The notes under the pieces are model-generated. The model was not told the DNA's origin and did no database searches. It saw only the letters and a program-made list of their open reading frames with translations. A DNA stretch of 64,000 nucleotides. It comes from UBA6136 sp044350805 (GTDB lineage: Bacteria > Pseudomonadota > Gammaproteobacteria > Methylococcales > Methylococcaceae). The position numbers and the translations under genes are program-made. This document shows, piece after piece, positions 43,443-51,227 of the stretch. Position 1 is the stretch's first letter, and each line of letters opens with the position of its first letter. The stretch covers positions 124,001 through 188,000 of the forward strand of contig JBILGU010000001.1 in NCBI GenBank assembly GCA_044350805.1, given 5' to 3'.

Positions 43443-44000
43443 ATGGCTCTGATCCATACGCCCCTCTGCAATTTCGGCGCCCCTGCCCCAAGCTTCTCAC
43501 TTCCTGGGGTCGATGGCCGTCTCTGGTCTCTCGACGATTGCCGAGGACCCAATGGTCTTCTGGTCATGTTCATTTGTAATCACTGCCCCTATGTGAAAGC
43601 CATTCAGGAGCGGCTGGTTCGCGATACGCGAGAATTAAAGGCCGCGGGCATCGGCAGCGTCGCCATCATGTCCAACGATCCTGTCGAATATCCAGAGGAC
43701 AGCTTTGAGAACATGAAACGGGTCTCCGATCAGTTCGGCTATTCCTTCCCCTATCTCCTGGATGAGACACAAGAAGTCGCAAAAGCCTATGGTGCAGTGT
43801 GCACCCCCGATTTCTTTGGATACAACCAAGATCTTGGCCTGCAGTACCGGGGAAGAATCGACGAAAGCGGTCGCCAACCCGCAGGGCCTGAGGTCCGCCG
43901 AGATCTTTTTGAGGCGATGCGAACCATTGCCAAAACCGGCCATGGCCCCTCCGAACAAACGGCCAGCATGGGGTGCTCCATCAAATGGCGATCCCCCTGA
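43443..44000 (+). CDS. Thioredoxin-fold redox protein (AhpC/TSA-Redoxin type)
   Basis: This 185-residue cytoplasmic protein has the AhpC/Redoxin layout: GAPAPSFSLPGVDGRLWSLD, then LLVMFICNHCPYVKAIQERL with a CNHC active-site motif. VAIMSNDPVEYPEDSFENMK, YLLDETQEVAKAYGAVCTPD (cis-Pro region) and RIDESGRQP follow. It matches the widely distributed thioredoxin family proteins with FICNHCPYVK. The substrate is unknown. It lies 51 bp before pgk and probably shares a transcript. No signal peptide is visible. Confidence 0.88.
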   Translation: MALIHTPLCNFGAPAPSFSLPGVDGRLWSLDDCRGPNGLLVMFICNHCPYVKAIQERLVRDTRELKAAGIGSVAIMSNDPVEYPEDSFENMKRVSDQFGYSFPYLLDETQEVAKAYGAVCTPDFFGYNQDLGLQYRGRIDESGRQPAGPEVRRDLFEAMRTIAKTGHGPSEQTASMGCSIKWRSP

Positions 44001-44051
44001 CTCATCCCCTCCGAATTGACTCCATTACATCCAACCAGCAGGAATCTTCAC

Positions 44052-45230
44052 ATGAGCTTCAAGAGACTGACCGAACTTGACCTGACCGGAAAACGTGTTC
44101 TGATCCGCGCGGATCTCAATGTACCCGTCAAAGACGGCAAAGTGACCAGCGAAACCCGTATTCGGGCCAGCGTCCCCACCATCGAGCACTGCCTTAAGGC
44201 GGGTGCAAGCCGCATCATGGTCATGTCTCATCTTGGACGTCCGACTGAAGGCGAATACTCTGAGGAATCCTCCATGAAGCCAGTGGCAGATCGCCTGAGC
44301 GCCCTTTTGGGAAAGCCAGTGACGCTCGCCAAGAACTGGCTGGATGGCGTTGAGAGCGCGAATGGTGAAGTCGTCCTTTGCGAAAACGTGCGCTTCAACA
44401 AGGGCGAAAAAAAGGACAACGAAGATCTGGCTAAGCGCATGGCGGAGCTTTGCGACGTGTATGTCATGGACGCCTTTGGTACGGCACATCGAGCCGAAGC
44501 CTCGACCCATGGGGTCGGCATTCACGCTCCAGTTGCCTGTGCAGGCCTCCTTCTGGCTGCTGAGCTGGATGCCCTCGGCAAGGCACTCAAAAGCCCGCAG
44601 CGCCCCCTCCTCGCCATTGTCGGGGGATCGAAAGTTTCAGGAAAGCTCGAAGTACTCGAATCCCTCTCCAACCTTTGTGACCAGTTGATCGTTGGGGGTG
44701 GCATTGCCAATACCTTCATCGCTGCGGCTGGCTACCCGGTCGGAAAATCACTTTATGAAGCCGATCTAATCCCTGAGGCCAAGCGCCTAATGGAAAAAGC
44801 GAAGTCGCGCGGCGGTGAAATTCCTGTCCCCACCGATGTCGTTACCTCCAAGGAGTTTTCAGAATCCGCCGCTGCGACCATCAAGCAGGTTCAGGATGTC
44901 AGCGATGACGACCTGATTCTCGATATCGGGCCACAAACTGCGGCGCGTTATGCTGAAATCATCCAGTCGGCTGGAACCATTGTGTGGAATGGCCCGGTGG
45001 GCGTCTTTGAAATCGAACAATTCAGCCATGGGACGCAGGCCGTTGCAAAGGCCGTAGCCACTGGCAAAGGCTTTTCCATCGCCGGCGGTGGCGATACTCT
45101 GGCGGCCATCGAAAAGTACGGCATTGAAAAAGATGTCTCCTACACGTCAACCGGAGGCGGTGCTTTCCTTGAGTTCCTCGAGGGCAAGAAACTGCCGGCC
45201 GTTGCCATGCTGGAAAGCCGCAACAAGTAA
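44052..45230 (+). CDS. pgk: Phosphoglycerate kinase
   Basis: PGK transfers phosphate between 1,3-bisphosphoglycerate and ADP. Start ATG 44052 (MSFKRLTELDLTGKRVLIRA) has GGA 8 nt upstream; the longer frame from 44016 is not needed. DLNVPVKDGKV, SHLGRPTEG, ENVRFNKGEKKDNEDLAKRM, the hinge IVGGSKVSGKLEVLESL, DIGPQTAARYAEI, WNGPVGVFEIEQF and FSIAGGGDTLAAIEKYG are all present. It has 392 residues, the normal size. A terminator follows. Confidence 0.98.
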   Translation: MSFKRLTELDLTGKRVLIRADLNVPVKDGKVTSETRIRASVPTIEHCLKAGASRIMVMSHLGRPTEGEYSEESSMKPVADRLSALLGKPVTLAKNWLDGVESANGEVVLCENVRFNKGEKKDNEDLAKRMAELCDVYVMDAFGTAHRAEASTHGVGIHAPVACAGLLLAAELDALGKALKSPQRPLLAIVGGSKVSGKLEVLESLSNLCDQLIVGGGIANTFIAAAGYPVGKSLYEADLIPEAKRLMEKAKSRGGEIPVPTDVVTSKEFSESAAATIKQVQDVSDDDLILDIGPQTAARYAEIIQSAGTIVWNGPVGVFEIEQFSHGTQAVAKAVATGKGFSIAGGGDTLAAIEKYGIEKDVSYTSTGGGAFLEFLEGKKLPAVAMLESRNK

Positions 45231-45241
45231 ATACTAAAAAA

Positions 45242-45281
45242 GCGCGCAAGCCACGGATCGCTCGGGGCTTGCGTGCTCTTT
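45242..45281 (+). terminator. Terminator after pgk
   Basis: GCGCGCAAGCC and GGCTTGCGTGC pair over 11 bp (one G-T pair), preceded by an A-run and followed by TCTTT. The T-tract is weak but the stem is strong. Confidence 0.65.
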
Positions 45282-45298
45282 GGTCTATACAAATCGTA

Positions 45299-45326
45299 TT
45301 GTTTGGGGTAAAACCCTGATTAAATA
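45299..45326 (+). promoter_or_regulatory. Probable promoter of rpoZ-spoT
   Basis: TTGTTT (45299-45304), a 16-bp spacer and TAAATA (45321-45326) lie 29 bp before the rpoZ ATG, inside a locally A+T-rich stretch. Confidence 0.45.
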
Positions 45327-45354
45327 AAGTTATTTATCGAGAGTATTAAAGTTC

Positions 45355-45636
45355 ATGGCTAGAGTGACCGTCGAAGACTGTCTTGACAATGTAGACAATC
45401 GTTTCCAACTGGTGCTGGTCGCAGCGAAAAGAGCGCGCCAGCTGACCATCCATCCCGAAGACTCCAAGGTTGCTTGGGAAAATGACAAGCCCACTGTGGT
45501 TGCTCTGCGCGAAATTGCTTCTGGTGACATTACCCGCGATTACCTGAGTGTCCCAGTCAAGCAGGATCGTTTTACTCTTGCCCGTCCAGCATTCCCGACC
45601 CCAGGTCCTGACCTCGACGATGAGGATTTCGACTGA
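45355..45636 (+). CDS. rpoZ: RNA polymerase omega subunit
   Basis: Omega helps assemble RNA polymerase and forms part of a ppGpp site in E. coli. MARVTVEDCLDNVDNRFQLV, LVAAKRARQLTIHPEDSKV and DKPTVVALREIASGDI are diagnostic. It has 93 residues with an acidic C-terminus (DDEDFD). It precedes spoT, as in most gammaproteobacteria, but gmk is not upstream; pgk is there instead. Confidence 0.97.
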   Translation: MARVTVEDCLDNVDNRFQLVLVAAKRARQLTIHPEDSKVAWENDKPTVVALREIASGDITRDYLSVPVKQDRFTLARPAFPTPGPDLDDEDFD

Positions 45637-45693
45637 TCTAGTCCCTGCCCTGGGTCATCGAGAACCACCGCAACATGACACTCCCCTAAAGAC

Positions 45694-47889
45694 ATGCTCG
45701 CGGCTCGTGAGGAAATCGAAGAACCCCAAGAAAAGCTGATCCGGCGGCTCTGCACGGCGCTCTCCAAATACCTTGAGCCCGAGCAAGTCGCCGAGGTCGT
45801 TAGGGCTTACGAACTCGCAAATCGTGCCCATGAGGGGCAAACCCGTCTTACCGGGGAACCCTACATCTGCCACCCCCTATCCGTTGCGCTGATCCTCGCC
45901 GACATGCGCATGGACATGCGTGGGATCATGGCGGCGATAATGCACGACGTGATCGAAGACACTCCGATCACCAAGGCTGAACTCACCGAGCAATTTGGCG
46001 AGGAAGTGGCCGAACTCGTTGACGGCGTCACCAAACTGGGCCGTATCGACAGCAAATCCCGCGCAGAAACCCATGCTCAGAATGTCAGGAAAATGTTCCT
46101 GGCCATGGTCAAGGACCTGCGTGTGATCATGGTCAAACTGGCTGACCGTCTTCACAACATGCGCACGCTTGAGACGATGGCGAGCCACAAGCGCCGTCGC
46201 ATAGCCGCAGAAACCCTGGATATTTATGCACCCATCGCGAATCGGCTTGGGATGCACCAACTGCGGCTTGAGCTTGAGGATCTTGGGTTCGCCGCCATGT
46301 ATCCCGTGAGAGCCAAGGTCCTTGCTCAGTCAGTCAAAAAGGCCCGCGGCAACCGAAAAGAAGTCGTATCCAGCATTGAAAACTCGATCAAGAAACGTCT
46401 CGATGACGCAGGCTTGGGAAACATCGAGGTGATCGGCAGAGAGAAGCACCTTTTCAGCATCTATCAGAAAATGGTGCGAAAACGGAGACCCTTTGCCGAA
46501 GTATTTGACGTCTATGCCTTCCGCATCAGCGTAGAAAGCAGTGATGACTGTTATCGGGCACTGGGAGTTGTCCACAACCTTTACAAGCCGGTCCCGGGAC
46601 GCTTCAAAGACTACATTGCCGTTCCTAAGGCCAATGGCTACCAGTCACTTCATACCGTTCTGGCGGGCCCTTTTGGTCAGCCCATCGAAATCCAGATTCG
46701 CACTCGAGCCATGCATCAGCTTGCAGAGGCGGGTATCGCCGCACACTGGCTTTACAAGAGTGAAGAAAAAGACGCCAAGACTCAGAGTCAGGCACGCGCG
46801 CACGAATGGCTACAGGACCTTTTGGAGATTCAACAAAGCGCCGGTGACTCTCTAGAATTTCTTGATAATCTCAAGGTTGACCTGTTCCAGCGTGAAGTTT
46901 ATGTGTTCACCCCGCGTGGCCAGATCATTAAGCTTCCGCGTCAGGCGACGATCGTTGACTTTGCTTACGCCGTGCATACCCATGTAGGTAACACCTGCGT
47001 TTCTGCCCGAGTTGATCGCCAACTCGCCCCCCTTCAGACCGTTCTTCAAAATGGCCAGACCGTTGAGATCATTACCGCCCCATGGGCCCGACCGAATCCA
47101 CTCTGGCTCAGCTTTGTCGTCACTGCAAAGGCACGGGCAGCCATCAGAAACCACCTCCGCAACTTCAAGGCACAGGAAGGTATCGCACTCGGCCAACGCC
47201 TCCTGGAAAAAGAACTCGACACCCTAGGATACGATTACCAGACGATTCCTGAGGATCAGGTCCAGAAGCTACTGAAGCGTTTGGAAATTCCCGATCGTGA
47301 TGCGCTGCTCGAGGACTTGGGTCTGGGTAATCGCCTGCCCATGTTGGTGGCAAGGCAGCTGGTGGATCTGGGACCCGAAAGGATTGGAGCGAAACCGTCT
47401 GAAAAGTCCCCCTCACTGACCCCCCTGATCATTCGGGGCACTGAGGGTATGGTCGTGAACCTTGCAAAATGCTGTCGCCCCATTCCTGGCGACCCGATCA
47501 TTGGTTTTTTCAATCCGGGCAAGGGGATTGTGGTTCATCTGACCGAATGCAATAACATAGAGGAACTCCGCAAGCGTCATGGCAACTGGGTCGATGTGCA
47601 ATGGGACAAGCAGGCCCGGGGTGAATTCCCAGCGCTGATTCGCATCGAACTCATGAATCAGGTCGGAACCCTTGCCAAGGTGGCGGCTACCATTTCGAGA
47701 ATGCGCGCAAACATCGAGAACGTCCAAATCGTTAACCAAGACAGTCAACTGTCCATTGACTACATTACGCTGATGGTCAGAGATCGAAACCACCTGGCGC
47801 AGGTGGTGAAGGAGCTTCGTAAACTCTCGATTGTTCTCAAAATTTCACGTGTCAAATCAGAACTGCGAAAAAAAAGCACACATGACTAA
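45694..47889 (+). CDS. spoT: Bifunctional (p)ppGpp synthase/hydrolase SpoT
   Basis: SpoT makes and degrades the stringent-response alarmone. The hydrolase HD domain is intact (ANRAHEGQTRLTGEPYICHP, IMHDVIEDTPITKAEL, KLADRLHNMRTLE). The synthetase has the region YRALGVVHNLYKPVPGRFKD and DYIAVPKANGYQSLHTVLAG. TGS (VYVFTPRGQIIKLPRQATIV), the zinc-finger-like AKCCRPIPGDPIIGF and the C-terminal ACT domain follow. It has 731 residues. Its stop overlaps the ridA start by 8 nt. Both activities are expected from intact motifs. Confidence 0.96.
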   Translation: MLAAREEIEEPQEKLIRRLCTALSKYLEPEQVAEVVRAYELANRAHEGQTRLTGEPYICHPLSVALILADMRMDMRGIMAAIMHDVIEDTPITKAELTEQFGEEVAELVDGVTKLGRIDSKSRAETHAQNVRKMFLAMVKDLRVIMVKLADRLHNMRTLETMASHKRRRIAAETLDIYAPIANRLGMHQLRLELEDLGFAAMYPVRAKVLAQSVKKARGNRKEVVSSIENSIKKRLDDAGLGNIEVIGREKHLFSIYQKMVRKRRPFAEVFDVYAFRISVESSDDCYRALGVVHNLYKPVPGRFKDYIAVPKANGYQSLHTVLAGPFGQPIEIQIRTRAMHQLAEAGIAAHWLYKSEEKDAKTQSQARAHEWLQDLLEIQQSAGDSLEFLDNLKVDLFQREVYVFTPRGQIIKLPRQATIVDFAYAVHTHVGNTCVSARVDRQLAPLQTVLQNGQTVEIITAPWARPNPLWLSFVVTAKARAAIRNHLRNFKAQEGIALGQRLLEKELDTLGYDYQTIPEDQVQKLLKRLEIPDRDALLEDLGLGNRLPMLVARQLVDLGPERIGAKPSEKSPSLTPLIIRGTEGMVVNLAKCCRPIPGDPIIGFFNPGKGIVVHLTECNNIEELRKRHGNWVDVQWDKQARGEFPALIRIELMNQVGTLAKVAATISRMRANIENVQIVNQDSQLSIDYITLMVRDRNHLAQVVKELRKLSIVLKISRVKSELRKKSTHD

Positions 47890-48268
47890 GAAGGCCATTC
47901 ACACCGATCTCGCGCCTCAAGCCATCGGCACCTATTCACAAGCCATCCAGACGGGAAATACGGTATACCTTTCCGGTCAAATCCCCCTGGATCCCCAAAC
48001 GATGGCCCTCGTTGAGGGACCTATTGATGTCCAGATTCATCGGGTTTTCAAAAACCTGAACGCTGTGGCCGCGGCCGCCGGCGGCTCTCTCGACGATGTG
48101 GTCAAACTCAACGTGTTTCTGACCGATCTTGGCCATTTTTCCATGGTCAACGAGATCATGAGCACCTACTTCAACCAACCCTATCCGGCCAGAGCCGCCA
48201 TTGGTGTTGCTGCTCTGCCGCGGGGCGCCATGGTCGAGATGGATGCTGTTCTGGTTCTTGCGGGCTGA
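47882..48268 (+). CDS. ridA: RidA family enamine/imine deaminase
   Basis: RidA hydrolyses reactive 2-aminoacrylate and related imines released by PLP enzymes. It has IGTYSQAIQTGNTVYLSGQI, VFKNLNAVAAAAGGSLDDVV, VFLTDLGHFSMVNEIMSTYF and PYPARAAIGVAALPRGAMVE, with the substrate-binding arginine in PARAA. It has 128 residues from ATG 47882, which overlaps the spoT stop. The recG frame begins in the same reading frame immediately after the ridA TGA. The position between spoT and recG is a common arrangement in this group. Confidence 0.96.
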   Translation: MTKKAIHTDLAPQAIGTYSQAIQTGNTVYLSGQIPLDPQTMALVEGPIDVQIHRVFKNLNAVAAAAGGSLDDVVKLNVFLTDLGHFSMVNEIMSTYFNQPYPARAAIGVAALPRGAMVEMDAVLVLAG

Positions 48269-48334
48269 TCCTTTACTAAATCTCTGTCTAGATCACCTTC
48301 ACTTCTCGGTCAATCGATCGCCTCGCTTCGAGGG

Positions 48335-50359
48335 GTGGGGGAAAAAACCGCCCAAAAACTTGAACGGATCGATCTCCAAACCGTTCAGGACCTCCTGTTC
48401 CATCTTCCCCTGCGTTATGAAGATCGGACACGGCTCACGTCGATTGGACAGGCGCGGCCTGGAGAGACCGTCCTTGTCGAAGGCGCCATCGTCGGCATTG
48501 AGGTGAGACAGGGCGCTCGCCGGAGCCATTTGGTTCGCATCCAGGATGCCAGTGGTCTGCTGACCCTGCGTTTTTTCCATTTCACGCGACATCAGGAACT
48601 CCAATTTATCCCAGGTCGGCGTGTACGTTGCTTTGGTGAGGTCCGTTTTGGCTTTCAGGGAATGGAAGTCAGCCATCCTGACTATGAGTTCCCCCTTGAG
48701 GAGAGCCCCCCATCGCCCGAAGCTTGCCTGACGCCGGTCTACCCCGTCACGGAAGGGGTTCACCAAAAAACCTTACGGCAACTTGTGAGTCAGGCACTTG
48801 AGCAGATGGAAGGGCTCCATGATCTCCTTGAAAACCACCCACCTCCCTTCGCCTCGGGACCCTCTCTGAAAGAAGCCCTCCTTGCACTCCATCGTCCTGC
48901 GCCGGGGCTTGGCCTTGGCAGCCAAACTTTGGAAAGGGCGCGCCGTCGGCTGGCCTATGAGGAACTGTTGGCCCATCACCTCAGCCTGAGCCGCTACCGA
49001 AGTCGGGTAAGAAATCAGATGGCCCCAGAACTCACGCTTCCGCCATCCGTCCACACTTCATTTCTAGGGGCTCTTCCCTTCAAGCTCACGGGCGCTCAAG
49101 AGCGTGTGGTCACAGAAATCCTCTCGGATCTCGGGCGCTCAACCCCGATGATGCGCCTGGTGCAAGGTGATGTCGGTTGCGGAAAAACCGTCGTCGCCGC
49201 ACTCGCCGCCCTGGCCGCTCTCGCTTCCGGATACCAAGTCGCCGTGATGGCCCCAACGGACCTCCTCGCTGACCAGCATGCCCGAAGCTTCACCCATTGG
49301 CTGGAGCCCCTGGGAGTGAGTGTGGGTTTTATTTCTGGCCGACTAAAAAAGGAGGATCGCAGTGCCGCGCTTTCTGATCTCGCCGAGGGCAGAACAGGGC
49401 TCGCCATCGGAACCCATGCCCTTTTTCAAGACGATGTCGACTTCGCACGCCTCGGGCTCATCATTATCGATGAGCAGCATCGCTTTGGCGTCCATCAACG
49501 CCTCGCACTCAGACAGAAGGGAGTCCAAAACGGCAGGGTTCCCCATCAGATGATCATGACAGCAACGCCCATTCCAAGAACACTGGCAATGACTGGATAT
49601 GCCGATCTCGATCTCTCCATTATCGATGAGCGCCCCCCCGGACGCACGCCGGTAAAGACGGCCGTCCTGCCGCAAGGCCGAAAATCAGAGATCATTACCC
49701 GGATTGACGAATGGGTCAGGAAAGGACGCCAGGCCTACTGGGTCTGTACCCTGATCGAAGAGTCGGAAATGCTGCAGGCGGAAGCTGCTGAAACTGCGGC
49801 CGCGACGCTCAAGGAGTCGCTACCAGAGCTTCGCATGGCCCTGGTCCATGGTCGCCTTAAAGCACGCGATAAGGAGTCGATCATGCAGGCTTTCAAGCAG
49901 GGGGAGATCGACCTTCTGGTCGCGACGACCGTCATCGAGGTGGGTGTTGATGTTCCCAATGCCGGACTGATGGTGATTGAGAATGCCGAGCGCCTCGGTC
50001 TTGCGCAGCTTCATCAACTGCGGGGAAGGGTCGGCAGAGGCCCGGGCGAAGCCCATTGCGTCCTCGTCTATCAATCCCCCTTGGGAAAGATTGCCCGCGA
50101 AAGACTCGCCATACTAAGGGAGACAGACGACGGCTTCATCATCGCCGAAAAGGATTTGGAAATACGGGGACCCGGGGAACTCTTGGGAACTCGCCAGACG
50201 GGCCAGCTCAATTTCAGAATTGCTGATCTTGTGGAGGATGGGCACCTCATAGATCAGGTCCACCAACAAGCCGATAAACTCCATCAGGAGAATCCTGAGA
50301 TCGTCGACCAGCTCATTCATCGCTGGCTGGGACGGTCTCAGGACTTCATCGAAGCCTGA
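48335..50359 (+). CDS. recG: ATP-dependent DNA helicase RecG
   Basis: RecG remodels stalled replication forks and branched DNA. The wedge domain (VLVEGAIVGIEVRQGARRSH, TLRFFHFTRHQELQFIPGRR) is followed by helicase motifs: MMRLVQGDVGCGKTVVAALA (Walker A), VAVMAPTDLLADQHARSF, LIIIDEQHRFGVHQRL (DEQH), MTATPIPRTLAMT, ATTVIEVGVDVPNAGLMVIE and QLRGRVGRGPGEAHCVL. The coordinates use GTG 48335, but that codon lies inside the conserved segment equivalent to LTGVGAAL of E. coli. The true N-terminus is probably about 17 residues upstream, where no ATG, GTG or TTG exists before the ridA stop. Start is uncertain; function is not. Confidence 0.95.
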   Translation: MGEKTAQKLERIDLQTVQDLLFHLPLRYEDRTRLTSIGQARPGETVLVEGAIVGIEVRQGARRSHLVRIQDASGLLTLRFFHFTRHQELQFIPGRRVRCFGEVRFGFQGMEVSHPDYEFPLEESPPSPEACLTPVYPVTEGVHQKTLRQLVSQALEQMEGLHDLLENHPPPFASGPSLKEALLALHRPAPGLGLGSQTLERARRRLAYEELLAHHLSLSRYRSRVRNQMAPELTLPPSVHTSFLGALPFKLTGAQERVVTEILSDLGRSTPMMRLVQGDVGCGKTVVAALAALAALASGYQVAVMAPTDLLADQHARSFTHWLEPLGVSVGFISGRLKKEDRSAALSDLAEGRTGLAIGTHALFQDDVDFARLGLIIIDEQHRFGVHQRLALRQKGVQNGRVPHQMIMTATPIPRTLAMTGYADLDLSIIDERPPGRTPVKTAVLPQGRKSEIITRIDEWVRKGRQAYWVCTLIEESEMLQAEAAETAAATLKESLPELRMALVHGRLKARDKESIMQAFKQGEIDLLVATTVIEVGVDVPNAGLMVIENAERLGLAQLHQLRGRVGRGPGEAHCVLVYQSPLGKIARERLAILRETDDGFIIAEKDLEIRGPGELLGTRQTGQLNFRIADLVEDGHLIDQVHQQADKLHQENPEIVDQLIHRWLGRSQDFIEA

Positions 50360-51163
50360 TCAGGGGGCCTTCGCAGCGTTCTGCGGGTGCTTTTTTGCCC
50401 ACTCGCTGGCCAGTCGCTGACCTTCGGCCAACTGGGCTGAGCTTAGCTTTTTTGCCAGTCGATCACGGCTCTGGCTAAATTCCTTCTCCCCTGAGACCGC
50501 TGCGAGGTTGAACCACTTATAAGCCTCGACCTGATTTTGCGGCACGCCCTGCCCCTGAAGATAAAGGGTTCCTAGGCCATGCATGGCCTGAGTATTGCCA
50601 AGCTCCGCCGCCTTGGAATACCAGCGTACGGCCTCCGGGAAATTCTGGGTTGCACCCTTTCCATGCTGATAACGGTATCCCATATAGTAGGCAGCTTCGA
50701 CATGGCCCTGCTCCGACGCCTTCAAATACCAGCGGGTCGCCTCATTGCGATCCTGAGGGACTCCCTCGCCCCGCCCGTAGATCTGACCTACTCTGAACTG
50801 CGCATCGGCATTCCCTTGGGTTGCAGAGGCCTTGTACCAACGCAAGGCTTCGCTCTGACTGGCAGTCACTCCAATGCCACGCTCATAAAGTCCGGCGAGG
50901 ACCCACTGGGAGCGGGCATCCCCCTTCTCAGCGGCCTTTGTGCACCAAAAAAGAAGATCCACACTCGGTTTCTGCGACTTCGCAGATACGACTGCTGAAG
51001 TCTGAGAGAACGCCTTCACCTGATTGGCACAGGCAATCGATTCGTTCTCAGGGGCGACAGACGCCTTCGTTTCAGCCGGAACTGCCGGCGGATTTGGCGA
51101 CAACGTAGAACACCCGACCATCCCCGACGCAATCATGGCACTCAGAATCTTTCGTTCAAACAT
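50360..51163 (-). CDS. Sel1-repeat lipoprotein
   Basis: The protein starts at ATG 51163 (MFERKILSAMIASGMVGCST) with a lipoprotein signal, the lipobox being SGMVGC, so it is probably membrane-anchored in the periplasm. After a short linker come about five Sel1-type repeats of 36 residues (AQWVLAGLYERGIGVTASQS-like, AQFRVGQIYGRGEGVPQDRN, AAYYMGYRYQHGKGATQNFP, AMHGLGTLYLQGQGVPQNQV). Such repeats form alpha-solenoid interaction surfaces. The partner is unknown. It is the last gene of the minus-strand block that begins with DUF2760. The stop abuts the recG stop, the two forming TGATCA with no spacer. Confidence 0.85.
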   Translation of the reverse strand: MFERKILSAMIASGMVGCSTLSPNPPAVPAETKASVAPENESIACANQVKAFSQTSAVVSAKSQKPSVDLLFWCTKAAEKGDARSQWVLAGLYERGIGVTASQSEALRWYKASATQGNADAQFRVGQIYGRGEGVPQDRNEATRWYLKASEQGHVEAAYYMGYRYQHGKGATQNFPEAVRWYSKAAELGNTQAMHGLGTLYLQGQGVPQNQVEAYKWFNLAAVSGEKEFSQSRDRLAKKLSSAQLAEGQRLASEWAKKHPQNAAKAP

Positions 51164-51227
51164 GAAGTGGCCCTCGCCATGCATTAGAACAACTTTTTTC
51201 AGCTAGTTTATGCTCACCTGCAAGAAA

